Shown here one piece after another: positions 26,796 to 35,259 of a DNA stretch of 64,000 nucleotides. Every line of letters begins with the position of its first letter. Position 1 is the first letter of the stretch. Below the pieces are notes generated by a model. That model saw only the letters and a program-made list of their open reading frames with translations. It was not told where the DNA came from and did no database searches. Origin of the DNA: Quadrisphaera setariae (GTDB lineage: Bacteria; Actinomycetota; Actinomycetes; Actinomycetales; Quadrisphaeraceae); contig NZ_VKAC01000002.1 in the NCBI RefSeq assembly GCF_008041935.1, forward strand, positions 248,001-312,000, read 5' to 3'. Position numbers and translations under genes: made by a program.

Positions 26796-26835
26796 CGAGG
26801 CCCCGCAGCCCCTTCCCAGGGGGTGCGGGGCCTCG
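26796..26835 (+). terminator. Hairpin after rpsA
   Basis: A perfect 12-bp outer stem and a 4-bp inner stem separated by one bulged G begin 28 bp after the stop. Confidence 0.75.
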
Positions 26836-26858
26836 CCCGTGTCCGGCCGTCCCCGCCG

Positions 26859-26864
26859 TAGGGT
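26859..26864 (+). promoter_or_regulatory. -10 box of coaE, leaderless start predicted
   Basis: TAGGGT ends 6 nt before the GTG of coaE. Confidence 0.6.
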
Positions 26865-26870
26865 CACCGG

Positions 26871-28049
26871 GTGCTGTTCGTGGGGCTGACCGGTGGCGTG
26901 GGTGCGGGCAAGAGCACGGCGGCCGCCGCGCTGCGGGACCTGGGGGCGGTGGTGGTCGACGCCGACGCCATCGCGCGGGAGGTGGTCGCGCCGGGCACGC
27001 CCGGGCTCGCCGCCGTCGTCGCCGAGTTCGGGGAGGGCGTGCTGGGTGCCGACGGAGCGCTCGACCGCCCGGCGCTGGGGCGGGTGGTCTTCGCGGACCC
27101 GCAGCGGCGTCGGGCGCTGGAGGCGATCACCCACCCCCTGGTGCTGGAGCGCACCGAGGCCCTCGTGGCCGCGGCGGTGGCGGCCGACCCCACCGCCGTC
27201 GTCGTCCATGACATCCCGCTGCTCGTGGAGCTGCGCCGCACGGATTGGTACCACCTCGTGCTGGCGGTCATGGCGGACGAGGGGGTGCGGCTGCGCCGGC
27301 TCGTGGAGGGCCGCGGGATGGCGGACGACGACGCGCGCGCCCGCGTCGCGGCGCAGGCCGACGACGACGCCCGCCGCACCGCGTCCGACGTGCTGCTCGA
27401 CGGCTCCGGCTCCCCGGAGGACCTGGCGGACCAGCTGAGGGGGCTGTGGGTCGAGCGGCTGTCGCCGTTCGAGGAGCACCTGCGCACCGGTGTGCGGGCG
27501 CCGCGCCCGGACCACCCGGTGCTCGTGCCGGCGGACCCGGCGTGGGCGGTGGCGGGGGAGCGTCTGGTGGCGCGCGTCGCGCGGGCCGCGGGGGGGCGCG
27601 CGCTGGACGTGCAGCACACCGGCTCGACGGCGGTGCCCGGCCTGCTGGCGAAGGACTGCATCGACCTGCAGGTCGTCTGCGCGGACCTCGCGACGGCCCG
27701 GGAGGTGGCCGCAGACCTGCGCTCCGCCGGGCTCGTGGCGGAGGCGGGGGAGTGGTGGGACGAGCCGACGTCGCGCCGGGGCCAGGGGGGCGAGGCCTAC
27801 CGGCGCGTGCCGAAGGCCTTCGCCGCGAACGCCGACCCGGGCAGGCTCGTCAACTGCCACGTGCGCGACGCCGCCAACCCCGAGGCGCGCGAGGTGCTGG
27901 CCTTCCGCGACGCCCTGCGCGCCGACCCGCACGCCCGCGAGGCGTACGCACTGCTCAAGCGCGGTCTGGCGCTGAAGCACCGCGACATCGACAGCTACGC
28001 GGCAGGCAAGACCGAGTTCATCGCCGAGGTGCTGTCCCGCGCGTCGTGA
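26871..28049 (+). CDS. coaE: Dephospho-CoA kinase fused to a GrpB/UPF0157 domain
   Basis: The first ~200 residues phosphorylate dephospho-CoA, the last step of CoA synthesis: P-loop [42 protein letters not shown] and the lid around [12 protein letters not shown]. The second part (about 215-392) is a GrpB domain of the nucleotidyltransferase fold, with [22 protein letters not shown] and KDLNCHV-like region LVNCHVRD. This fusion of about 390-410 aa is known in mycobacteria (Rv1631), where the GrpB part is proposed to assist folding or regulate activity. One continuous frame, no frameshift. Confidence 0.95.
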   Translation: MLFVGLTGGVGAGKSTAAAALRDLGAVVVDADAIAREVVAPGTPGLAAVVAEFGEGVLGADGALDRPALGRVVFADPQRRRALEAITHPLVLERTEALVAAAVAADPTAVVVHDIPLLVELRRTDWYHLVLAVMADEGVRLRRLVEGRGMADDDARARVAAQADDDARRTASDVLLDGSGSPEDLADQLRGLWVERLSPFEEHLRTGVRAPRPDHPVLVPADPAWAVAGERLVARVARAAGGRALDVQHTGSTAVPGLLAKDCIDLQVVCADLATAREVAADLRSAGLVAEAGEWWDEPTSRRGQGGEAYRRVPKAFAANADPGRLVNCHVRDAANPEAREVLAFRDALRADPHAREAYALLKRGLALKHRDIDSYAAGKTEFIAEVLSRAS

Positions 28050-28104
28050 TCGTCGGGCACCTGGTGGGCACCTGCTGGGAACAGCGGATGTCAGACCCGG
28101 CGTT

Positions 28105-28110
28105 CAGACT
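28105..28110 (+). promoter_or_regulatory. -10 box of uvrB, leaderless start predicted
   Basis: CAGACT (first base differs from TANNNT) ends 6 nt before the uvrB ATG. Confidence 0.4.
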
Positions 28111-28116
28111 GTCACC

Positions 28117-30219
28117 ATGCGCCCGGTCACCGATCTCCAGCGTCGCGTCGCGCCCTTCACCGTCGAGTCCGAGTTCTCGCCCGCCGGTGACCAGCCGACA
28201 GCCATCGCCGACATCACCCGCCGCATCCGCGCCGGTGAGAAGGACGTCGTGCTGCTGGGCGCCACGGGCACCGGCAAGTCCGCGACCACGGCGTGGACGA
28301 TCGAGCAGCTGCAGCGGCCGACGCTGGTGCTGGCGCCCAACAAGACCCTCGCCGCGCAGCTGGCGAACGAGTTCCGCGAGCTGCTGCCGAACAACGCCGT
28401 CGAGTACTTCGTCTCGTACTACGACTACTACCAGCCCGAGGCGTACGTCCCGCAGTCCGACACCTACATCGAGAAGGACTCCTCCATCAACGAGGAGGTC
28501 GAGCGGCTGAGGCACTCGGCGACCAACTCGCTGCTGACCCGCCGCGACGTCGTCGTGGTGGCGTCGGTCTCGTGCATCTACGGCCTGGGCACGCCGCAGG
28601 AGTACGTCGACAGGATGGTGACGCTGAAGGTCGGGGACACCGTCGAGCGGGACGACCTGCTCCGCCAGTTCGTCACCATGCAGTACACCCGCAACGACCT
28701 GTCGTTCACCCGCGGCACCTTCCGCGTCCGGGGTGACACGATCGAGATCATCCCGGTGTACGAGGAGCACGCGATCCGCATCGAGATGTTCGGTGACGAG
28801 ATCGAGAAGCTCTACCTGCTGCACCCCCTCACCGGCGAGGTGCTGCGCGACGAGCAGACGATGCACCTCTTCCCGGCCACGCACTACGTCGCAGGGCCAG
28901 AGCGCATGGAGCGGGCCATCGGCACCATCGAGGCCGAGCTGGCGTCCCGCCTGGCCGAGATGGAGGCGCAGGGCAAGCTGCTCGAGGCCCAGCGGCTGCG
29001 CATGAGGACCACCTACGACATCGAGATGATGCGCCAGGTCGGCACGTGCGCCGGGATCGAGAACTACTCCCGCCACATCGACGGCCGCGCTCCCGGCACC
29101 GCCCCGCACACGCTGCTCGACTACTTCCCCGAGGACTTCCTGCTCGTCATCGACGAGTCCCACGTCACCGTGCCGCAGATCGGCGCCATGTACGAGGGCG
29201 ACATGAGCCGCAAGCGCACCCTGGTCGACCACGGCTTCCGCCTGCCCTCCGCCATGGACAACCGCCCGCTGACGTGGGAGGAGTTCCTCGAGCGGATCGG
29301 GCAGACGGTCTACCTGTCGGCCACCCCCGGCGACTACGAGATGTCGCGCGTCGGGGGGGAGTTCGTCGAGCAGGTCATCCGCCCCACGGGCCTCATCGAC
29401 CCGCAGGTGGTGCTGCGGCCCACGAAGGGCCAGATCGACGACCTGCTCGGGCAGATCCGCGAGCGCGCGGCCAAGGACGAGCGCGTCCTGGTCACCACGC
29501 TCACCAAGAAGATGGCCGAGGACCTCACCGACTACCTGCTGGACCAGGGCGTGCGGGTGCGCTACCTGCACTCCGAGGTCGACACGCTGCGCCGCGTGGA
29601 GCTGCTGCGCGAGCTGCGCCAGGGCGACTACGACGTGCTCGTGGGCATCAACCTGCTCCGCGAGGGCCTCGACCTGCCGGAGGTGAGCCTGGTGAGCATC
29701 CTCGACGCCGACAAGGAGGGCTTCCTGCGCTCGGCGCGCTCGCTCATCCAGACCATCGGCCGCGCGGCCCGCAACGTCTCCGGCCAGGTGCACATGTACG
29801 CGGACCGGGTGACGCCGTCGATGGAGCAGGCCATCGACGAGACCAACCGCCGCCGCGAGAAGCAGATCGCCTACAACCGCGAGCGCGGTGTCGACCCGAT
29901 GCCGCTGCGCAAGAAGATCGCGGACATCACCGACCTCATCGCCCGGGAGGACGCCGACACGGCCGCGCTGCTCGGTGGTGGTGGGCGTCAGCAGTCGCGG
30001 GGGAAGGCGCCCGTCCCCGGCATGGCGTCGAAGGGGGCCGAGGGCCGTTCGACCGCGGGCATGGCGGGCGCCGAGCTGTCCGACCTCATCCAGCAGCTGT
30101 CCGACCAGATGCACGCCGCGGCCGCGGAGCTGCAGTTCGAGCTGGCGGCGCGGTTGCGCGACGAGATCGGCGACCTCAAGCGCGAGCTGCGGGGCATGCA
30201 GCGGGCCACGACCGTCTGA
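28117..30219 (+). CDS. uvrB: Excinuclease ABC subunit B
   Basis: Damage-verifying helicase-like subunit of nucleotide excision repair; receives DNA from UvrA and recruits UvrC. The 700-aa product has Walker [11 protein letters not shown], the damage-probing beta-hairpin [20 protein letters not shown], Walker B VIDESHVT, helicase motifs [14 protein letters not shown] and IGRAARN, and a C-terminal UVR domain ([20 protein letters not shown]) that binds UvrC. The ATG has no ribosome binding site and follows a -10-like box by 6 nt. All three uvr genes occur in this window as separate units. Confidence 0.97.
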   Translation: MRPVTDLQRRVAPFTVESEFSPAGDQPTAIADITRRIRAGEKDVVLLGATGTGKSATTAWTIEQLQRPTLVLAPNKTLAAQLANEFRELLPNNAVEYFVSYYDYYQPEAYVPQSDTYIEKDSSINEEVERLRHSATNSLLTRRDVVVVASVSCIYGLGTPQEYVDRMVTLKVGDTVERDDLLRQFVTMQYTRNDLSFTRGTFRVRGDTIEIIPVYEEHAIRIEMFGDEIEKLYLLHPLTGEVLRDEQTMHLFPATHYVAGPERMERAIGTIEAELASRLAEMEAQGKLLEAQRLRMRTTYDIEMMRQVGTCAGIENYSRHIDGRAPGTAPHTLLDYFPEDFLLVIDESHVTVPQIGAMYEGDMSRKRTLVDHGFRLPSAMDNRPLTWEEFLERIGQTVYLSATPGDYEMSRVGGEFVEQVIRPTGLIDPQVVLRPTKGQIDDLLGQIRERAAKDERVLVTTLTKKMAEDLTDYLLDQGVRVRYLHSEVDTLRRVELLRELRQGDYDVLVGINLLREGLDLPEVSLVSILDADKEGFLRSARSLIQTIGRAARNVSGQVHMYADRVTPSMEQAIDETNRRREKQIAYNRERGVDPMPLRKKIADITDLIAREDADTAALLGGGGRQQSRGKAPVPGMASKGAEGRSTAGMAGAELSDLIQQLSDQMHAAAAELQFELAARLRDEIGDLKRELRGMQRATTV

Positions 30220-30241
30220 CGGGCTGGTCGCGCGGGCGGCG

Positions 30242-30260
30242 GGCGGGCGGCTCGCCCGTC
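30242..30260 (+). terminator. Small hairpin after uvrB
   Basis: A stem of 6 strong pairs plus a G-U and a G-C pair with a 3-nt loop lies 23 bp after the uvrB stop. Confidence 0.4.
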
Positions 30261-30296
30261 TGATCGTCACAGCGTGCCGCGGGCGGATGTTCAAGG

Positions 30297-30302
30297 TACG
30301 GT
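30297..30302 (+). promoter_or_regulatory. -10 box of the terC operon
   Basis: TACGGT would start transcription at about 30309, right at the 5' edge of the riboswitch candidate. Confidence 0.5.
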
Positions 30303-30310
30303 AAAGAGAA

Positions 30311-30420
30311 CGTGAGGGGAGTATCCCTGCGCGCAGGTCCGTCATCACGGATCCCGGTCGGTGCCGGGACCCGGGCCTGCGGCTGACCGGCCCACCGCCG
30401 GCAGTGGGAGAGACCTCCGG
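30311..30420 (+). promoter_or_regulatory. yybP-ykoY-like (Mn2+) riboswitch candidate
   Basis: The terC1 leader carries the conserved ends of this class: GGGGAGTAT near the 5' end and GAGAGACCTC at the 3' end, with GTCATCACGGA-type and GC-rich helices between them. P1 would pair GAGG (30314-30317) with CCTC (30414-30417). Known family members sit before terC or mntP genes and respond to manganese. The assignment is by recall of the consensus; a covariance-model search was not possible here. Confidence 0.65.
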
Positions 30421-30450
30421 TCATTTCGCATCAGCTCGAAAACCGGAGGT
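30413..30450 (+). promoter_or_regulatory. Shine-Dalgarno-sequestering stem before terC1
   Basis: ACCTCCGGT (30413-30421), part of the riboswitch 3' strand, is exactly complementary to ACCGGAGGT (30442-30450), which contains the terC1 ribosome binding site GGAGG. P1 formation and ribosome-site masking are therefore mutually exclusive, predicting that ligand binding turns translation on. Confidence 0.65.
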
Positions 30451-30454
30451 TCTG

Positions 30455-31516
30455 ATGGACGTCCCCCTCTGGCTGTGGGGAGCCACCCTCGCCGCCATCC
30501 TCGGCATGATCGTGTACGACTTCGTCGGGCACGTGCGCACGCCGCACGCCCCGACCATCCGCGAGGCCGCCATCTGGTCCGCGGCGTACGTGGGCATCGC
30601 CGTGCTCTTCGGCCTGGGCATCCTCGTCTTCTACGGCGGGCAGTACGGCGGGGAGTACTTCGCCGGGTACATCACGGAGAAGGCGCTCAGCGTCGACAAC
30701 CTCTTCGTGTTCGTGCTGATCCTCGGCAGCTTCGGCGTCCCGCGCGAGTACCAGCAGAAGGTGCTGCTCATCGGCATCGCCATCGCCATCGTGCTCCGCG
30801 GCATCTTCATCGCGGTGGGTGCCGCGGCCATCCAGAACTTCTCCTGGATCTTCTGGATCTTCGGCGCCATCCTCATCTACACGGCGATCGCCCAGGTGAG
30901 GGCCCAGAACGACCACGACGAGGAGTTCAAGGAGAACGCGGTCCTGCGCTTCACCAAGCGCGTGCTGCCGACCACCGACGACTACCACGGCGACAAGTTC
31001 ACGACGAAGATCGACGGCAAGCGGTTCGTCACCCCGATGCTCGTCGTGATCATCGCCATCGGGACGGCCGACCTGATCTTCGCCGTCGACTCGATCCCGG
31101 CCATCTTCGGCCTCACCCAGGAGGCCTACCTGGTCTTCGCCGCCAACGCGTTCTCGCTGCTCGGCCTGCGTCAGCTGTACTTCCTCATCGACGGCCTCCT
31201 CGACCGCCTCGTGTACCTGCACTACGGCCTCGCCGCGATCCTCGCCTTCATCGGCGCCAAGCTGATCATCCACGCCATGCACGAGAACGAGCTGCCGTTC
31301 CTCAACGGCGGCGAGCACATCACCGCCATCCCGGAGATCTCCACGCCCGTGTCGCTAGGGTTCATCGTCGTCGCGCTCGCAGTCACCACGGTGCTGAGCC
31401 TGCGCAAGTCCAAGAAGGACTCGCAGTCGGGCGCCGGCAAGGACTCCGAGCGTGAGGGGAACACGATGAGCAGCACCACTGGAGCCGGCACAGGCTCCAC
31501 CCGCCAGGACGGCTGA
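30455..31516 (+). CDS. terC: TerC family membrane protein (first copy)
   Basis: Integral membrane protein of the TerC/Alx family; relatives export Mn2+ or are linked to tellurite resistance. The 353-aa product has seven to nine hydrophobic helices and the two hallmark acidic helices LSVDNLFVFVLIL and FAVDSIPAIFGLT, which probably bind metal. It ends in a hydrophilic Lys/Ser/Gly tail of about 40 residues. ATG 30455 follows GGAGG by 5 nt; that site is masked by the upstream stem. The gene is 2 bp from a second terC. Metal export is inference from family and riboswitch. Confidence 0.92.
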   Translation: MDVPLWLWGATLAAILGMIVYDFVGHVRTPHAPTIREAAIWSAAYVGIAVLFGLGILVFYGGQYGGEYFAGYITEKALSVDNLFVFVLILGSFGVPREYQQKVLLIGIAIAIVLRGIFIAVGAAAIQNFSWIFWIFGAILIYTAIAQVRAQNDHDEEFKENAVLRFTKRVLPTTDDYHGDKFTTKIDGKRFVTPMLVVIIAIGTADLIFAVDSIPAIFGLTQEAYLVFAANAFSLLGLRQLYFLIDGLLDRLVYLHYGLAAILAFIGAKLIIHAMHENELPFLNGGEHITAIPEISTPVSLGFIVVALAVTTVLSLRKSKKDSQSGAGKDSEREGNTMSSTTGAGTGSTRQDG

Positions 31517-31518
31517 CG

Positions 31519-32514
31519 GTGCAGGAGCTGCCGACCTGGTTCGAGGTCGGCACTCTCATCGCGCTCGTGGGGCTGCTGCTCGCCGACCTGCTGGTCGTCG
31601 GGCGGCGGCCCCACGTGCCGTCCACCAAGGAGAGCGCCCTGTGGGTCTCCTTCTACGTGGCCCTCGCCATCGTCTTCGGCGTGGTCATGCTCCTCATCCC
31701 CGGCGGAGGCACCGAACCGGCGTCGGAGTTCTTCGCCGGGTGGATCACCGAGTACTCGCTCAGCGTCGACAACCTCTTCGTCTTCGTCATCATCATGTCG
31801 AGGTTCGCGGTGCCCGCGGAGGACCAGCAGAAGGTCCTCATGGTGGGCATCCTCATCGCGCTGGTGCTGCGAGGGATCTTCATCCTGCTCGGGGCAGCGG
31901 TCATCGAGCAGTTCAGCTGGGTGTTCTACATCTTCGGCGCGTTCCTCATCTACACCGCGGTCAAGCTGGTGCTCGACAGGGACGAGGACGAGGAGTACGA
32001 GGACAACGTCCTCATCCGCCGGATGCGGAAGGTGCTGCCCCTCAGCGAGCACTACGACGGCGCGAAGGTCCGCACCGTGGTGGACGGCAAGAAGCTGTTC
32101 ACCCCGATGGTCATCGTGTTCTTCGCCATCGGCAGCACCGACCTGCTGTTCGCGCTCGACTCGATCCCGGCGATCTTCGGCCTCACCGAGGACCCGTTCA
32201 TCGTGTTCACCGCCAACCTCTTCGCGCTCATGGGGCTGCGCCAGCTGTACTTCCTGCTGGGCGGTCTGCTGGACCGGCTCGTCTACCTGTCCATCGGACT
32301 GGCGGTGGTGCTCGGCGGCATCGGCGTGAAGCTGGTGCTGGAGGCGCTGCACACCAACGAGCTGCCGTTCCTCAACGGCGGCGAGCCGTTCCCGTGGGCC
32401 CCGGAGGTCCCGATCTGGGTCTCGCTGGTGTTCATCGTGGCCGTCCTGGCCATCACCACGGTGGCGAGCCTGCTGCGCAGCCGCCAGCTGGAGCGCCGGG
32501 GCGAGAAGGCCTGA
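31519..32514 (+). CDS. terC: TerC family membrane protein (second copy)
   Basis: A 331-aa paralogue of the preceding gene, with LSVDNLFVFVIIMSRF and FALDSIPAIFGLT and the same helix pattern, but a shorter basic C terminus. GTG 31519 lies 2 bp after the first terC stop, so the pair should share one riboswitch-controlled mRNA and be translationally coupled. The cytoplasmic loop in the middle (RDEDEEYEDN) is more acidic than in copy one, which may mark different partners or heteromer formation; that is speculation. Confidence 0.92.
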   Translation: MQELPTWFEVGTLIALVGLLLADLLVVGRRPHVPSTKESALWVSFYVALAIVFGVVMLLIPGGGTEPASEFFAGWITEYSLSVDNLFVFVIIMSRFAVPAEDQQKVLMVGILIALVLRGIFILLGAAVIEQFSWVFYIFGAFLIYTAVKLVLDRDEDEEYEDNVLIRRMRKVLPLSEHYDGAKVRTVVDGKKLFTPMVIVFFAIGSTDLLFALDSIPAIFGLTEDPFIVFTANLFALMGLRQLYFLLGGLLDRLVYLSIGLAVVLGGIGVKLVLEALHTNELPFLNGGEPFPWAPEVPIWVSLVFIVAVLAITTVASLLRSRQLERRGEKA

Positions 32515-32550
32515 GGGCCTGACGGCCCCCGTCGACGGCACGACCGGCAA

Positions 32551-32587
32551 GGGCCGTCGTCCTCCCCGCGGGGGAGGACGACGGCCC
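32551..32587. terminator. Hairpin between convergent terC2 and MBL gene
   Basis: A perfect 17-bp stem with a 3-nt loop, 36 bp after the terC2 stop and about 50 bp from the MBL stop. It can serve both strands. Confidence 0.8.
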
Positions 32588-32638
32588 CTTGCGTGCGCAC
32601 GACGTTCTCAGACCGTGCCGGGTCGTCTCAGGGGGAGG

Positions 32639-33280
32639 TCACCAGCCGCGCGCCCGGTACTCGCCCAGGCGCGGCCTCTCGGCGCCGAGCGTCGTGGTCT
32701 CCCCGTGGCCGGGGTGCACCACGGTGCTGTCGGGCAGGACGGCGAAGACGCGCTCCTCCAGGTCGTCCATGAGCGAGGTGAAGTCCTCCGGCGACCACGT
32801 CCTGCCCGGCCCGCCCGGGAACAGGGAGTCACCGGTGAACAGGTGCGCCACCTCGCCCTCGGCCCCGGGCAGCGCCCCCGCCGGCAGCAGCAGCGCCACC
32901 GACCCCGGTGTGTGACCGCGCAGGGCCGTGACGCCCAGCTCGTGCTCGCCGACGCGCACGACGTCGCCGTGGCGCAGGCGGCGGTCGGGCGCCAGCGGCA
33001 GCGCGTCGGCGTCGTCGTCGCCAGCCGCGGTGGTGGCGCCGGTGGCGGCCGCGAAGCGGACGAGGGCGCCGGTGTGGTCGTCGTGGCGGTGCGTCGTCAC
33101 CACCAGGCCCTGGCCCCGGCGCTCCGCCGGCAGGGCCTCCTCCAGCAGCTCCAGGAGCCGGTCGGGCTCGGCCGCCGCGTCGACGAGCAGCCAGGCGCCG
33201 CTGCCTCCCGGCACGGCGTCCGTCAGCAGGTGGGCGCGGTTGTCCATCGGCCCCACCGAGACCGTCCGCAGGTCCAGCAT
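32639..33280 (-). CDS. Metallo-beta-lactamase-fold hydrolase, glyoxalase II-like
   Basis: A 213-aa single-domain MBL hydrolase. It shows the metal-binding THRHDDHTG (H-x-H-x-D-H), GHTPGSVALL with the third histidine, FTGDSLF with the bridging aspartate, and VHPGHGE with the last histidine, so the di-metal site is complete. The closest described groups are hydroxyacylglutathione hydrolase-like proteins; the substrate is unknown. Its ATG overlaps the stop of the GH15 gene as ATGA, which suggests coupled expression. Confidence 0.85.
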   Translation of the reverse strand: MLDLRTVSVGPMDNRAHLLTDAVPGGSGAWLLVDAAAEPDRLLELLEEALPAERRGQGLVVTTHRHDDHTGALVRFAAATGATTAAGDDDADALPLAPDRRLRHGDVVRVGEHELGVTALRGHTPGSVALLLPAGALPGAEGEVAHLFTGDSLFPGGPGRTWSPEDFTSLMDDLEERVFAVLPDSTVVHPGHGETTTLGAERPRLGEYRARGW

Positions 33281-35229
33281 CAGCGCTCCAGCTCCTGTCC
33301 GTCGGGCCGTCCTGCGCGCTGGTCCGCCGCGGCCAGCGCGTCCGCCGCTCTCACGAGCGCCAGGTGGGACAGCGCCTGCGGAGTGTTGCCCAGCTGGTGG
33401 CCCCCGTGCACGTCATACTCCTCGGAGAGCAGGCCGACGTCGTTGCGCAGCTCCAGCAGGCGGCGCATGAGGGCGTGCCCGGCCTCGGCCCGGCCGCTGC
33501 GGGCGTACTGCTCCACGAGCCAGAACGAGCAGGCCAGGAACGGGTGCTCGCCGGGGGGGAGGCCGTCGGAGGACGCCTCGGTGCGGTAGCGCAGCACCAG
33601 CCCGTCCGGCAGGAGGTCGGACTCGATCGCGGCCACGGTGGCGAGCATCGCCGGGTGGTCGGGCTCGACGAAGCCCACCTGAGGCAGCTGCAGCAGCGAG
33701 GCGTCCACCTCGCGCGTCCCGTAGTGCTGCACGAAGCAGCCGCGACCGGGTCGGTCGGGCGTCCCGGTGTCGACGCCGTGCTCGAGGACCTCGTCGCGCA
33801 CCTGGTCGCGCAGGACCTCCCACTGCTCCGCGGGCCCGTCGAGGCCCCTCTCGCGCACGGCGCGCACGCCGCGGTCCAGCGCGGCCCACACCATGACCCG
33901 TGAGTGCACGTAGAACTGCTCCGGCCCGCGCATCTCCCAGATGCCGGAGTCCTTGCGGTCGCTGTGCGACACCACGAAGTCGAGGAGGGCGCGCTGCATC
34001 GGCCAGGAGAACTCGTCCTCCGCCAGCCCCGCGCGGCGCGCGGCGTCGAGCGCCACCATCACCTCGCCGAGCACGTCCGCCTGGTACTGCTCGACCGCGC
34101 CGTTGCCGATCCGCACCGGCTTCGCGCCGCCGAAGCCGGGCAGGTGGTCCAGCTCGCGCTCGGGCAGGTCCCGCGCGCCGTCCACCGCGTACATGATCTG
34201 CACGTCCTCGGGGTCTCCGGCGATGGCGCGCAGCAGCCACCCCCGCCACTCCCGCGCCTCCTCGGTGTACCCGTGCTCCAGGAGCGCCTCGAGCGTGAGG
34301 GCCGCGTCGCGCAGCCAGCAGAAGCGGTAGTCCCAGTTGCGGGTGCCTCCGGGCATCTCGGGCAGCGACGTCGTGGCGGCCGCGACGATGCCGCCGGTGT
34401 CCTCGTGGGTGAGGGCCCGCAGCACCAGCAGGGAGCGGACGACGGCGGCGGCGTACGGACCCTCCGCCGCCGGACCGTCGCCGCGCGCCGCCCACTCGTG
34501 CCACCACCGGCGGGTGGCCTCGAGGCGGTCGGAGACGGACATCGCCGCCGGCGGCTCGCGGTGGGACGGGTACCAGGTGAGCACGGTGTCGACCACCTGC
34601 CCCGCGGACACCTTGACCTTGCCGACGTGGGTGCGCCCCTTCGCCTTGGGCAGCTTGCCGGTGGTCCGCAGCAGCACCGCGTCCGGGCCGGCGCTGGCCA
34701 GCAGCCCCTTCGCCGCGTCACCCTTGCCGCCCACCCGGCGGACCCACGGCACCACCGAGCCGTACCCGAAGCGGATCACCAGCTCCTGGCGCAGCTCCAC
34801 GTCACCCGACACACCGACCACCCGCCGCACGAGGTCGGCGCGCCGGTCCCCCATGGGCATGCAGTCGACGACGTCCACCACGCCGCCGTCCTCCAGCGTC
34901 CACCGGGTGCGCAGCAGGAAGGAGTCGCCCTCGTAGGCGCGCTCCACCGACACCACCGCCGGCCCGTCCTCGGGCGGCGCGATGGTCCAGTGGCCGTGCT
35001 CGCGGGTCCCCAGCAGCGCCGCGAACGCCGCGGGAGAGTCGAACCGCGGCAGGCACATCCAGTCGATCGACCCGCGCTCGCTCACCAGGGCCGCGGTGTG
35101 GCAGTCGCCCACGAGGGCGTAGTCCTCGATCCAGTGCCGCGGCTGGTCGGCTCGCTGGTCGGCTCGCTGGTCGGACTGCTGGTCGGACTGCTGGTCGGTG
35201 GTGGTCGCTGGCACGGCGTCATCGTGCAC
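33280..35229 (-). CDS. GH15 glycosidase, trehalase/glucoamylase-like
   Basis: Hydrolyses alpha-glucosides from the non-reducing end; mycobacterial relatives of this layout are trehalases. The 649-aa product has an N-terminal beta-domain (HWIEDYALVGDCHTAALVS, IDWMCLPRFDSPAAF) and an (alpha/alpha)6 barrel with RNWDYRFCWLRDAALTLEAL, GIWEMRGPEQFYVHSRVMVW (general-acid glutamate) and LLSEEYDVHGGHQLGNTPQ (second glutamate). GTG 35229 is the only start that fits before the conserved core. The first 30 residues are a DQ-rich tetrapeptide repeat from a 12-bp tandem repeat. Trehalase versus glucoamylase cannot be settled by eye. No secretion signal is seen. Confidence 0.88.
   Translation of the reverse strand: MHDDAVPATTTDQQSDQQSDQRADQRADQPRHWIEDYALVGDCHTAALVSERGSIDWMCLPRFDSPAAFAALLGTREHGHWTIAPPEDGPAVVSVERAYEGDSFLLRTRWTLEDGGVVDVVDCMPMGDRRADLVRRVVGVSGDVELRQELVIRFGYGSVVPWVRRVGGKGDAAKGLLASAGPDAVLLRTTGKLPKAKGRTHVGKVKVSAGQVVDTVLTWYPSHREPPAAMSVSDRLEATRRWWHEWAARGDGPAAEGPYAAAVVRSLLVLRALTHEDTGGIVAAATTSLPEMPGGTRNWDYRFCWLRDAALTLEALLEHGYTEEAREWRGWLLRAIAGDPEDVQIMYAVDGARDLPERELDHLPGFGGAKPVRIGNGAVEQYQADVLGEVMVALDAARRAGLAEDEFSWPMQRALLDFVVSHSDRKDSGIWEMRGPEQFYVHSRVMVWAALDRGVRAVRERGLDGPAEQWEVLRDQVRDEVLEHGVDTGTPDRPGRGCFVQHYGTREVDASLLQLPQVGFVEPDHPAMLATVAAIESDLLPDGLVLRYRTEASSDGLPPGEHPFLACSFWLVEQYARSGRAEAGHALMRRLLELRNDVGLLSEEYDVHGGHQLGNTPQALSHLALVRAADALAAADQRAGRPDGQELER
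35143..35198. repeat. 12-bp tandem repeat, about 4.7 copies
   Basis: Units CTGGTCGGCTCG and CTGGTCGGACTG repeat head to tail within the 5' end of the GH15 gene and encode (QSDQ)2(RADQ)2 on the minus strand. Such repeats slip easily, so copy number may vary between strains; the reading frame is kept because the unit is a multiple of three. Confidence 0.85.
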
Positions 35230-35246
35230 CCGTCCCCGATCTTCGG

Positions 35247-35252
35247 CAGGCT
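35247..35252 (+). promoter_or_regulatory. -10-like box of the G6PDH paralogue
   Basis: CAGGCT ends 7 nt before GTG 35260, in the 30-bp space between two divergent genes. Confidence 0.35.
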
Positions 35253-35259
35253 GAGGGCC

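Noticed and set aside
26871-28049. Suspected frameshift or gene fusion artefact in coaE
   Set aside because: The frame is continuous and CoaE-GrpB fusion is normal in actinobacteria.
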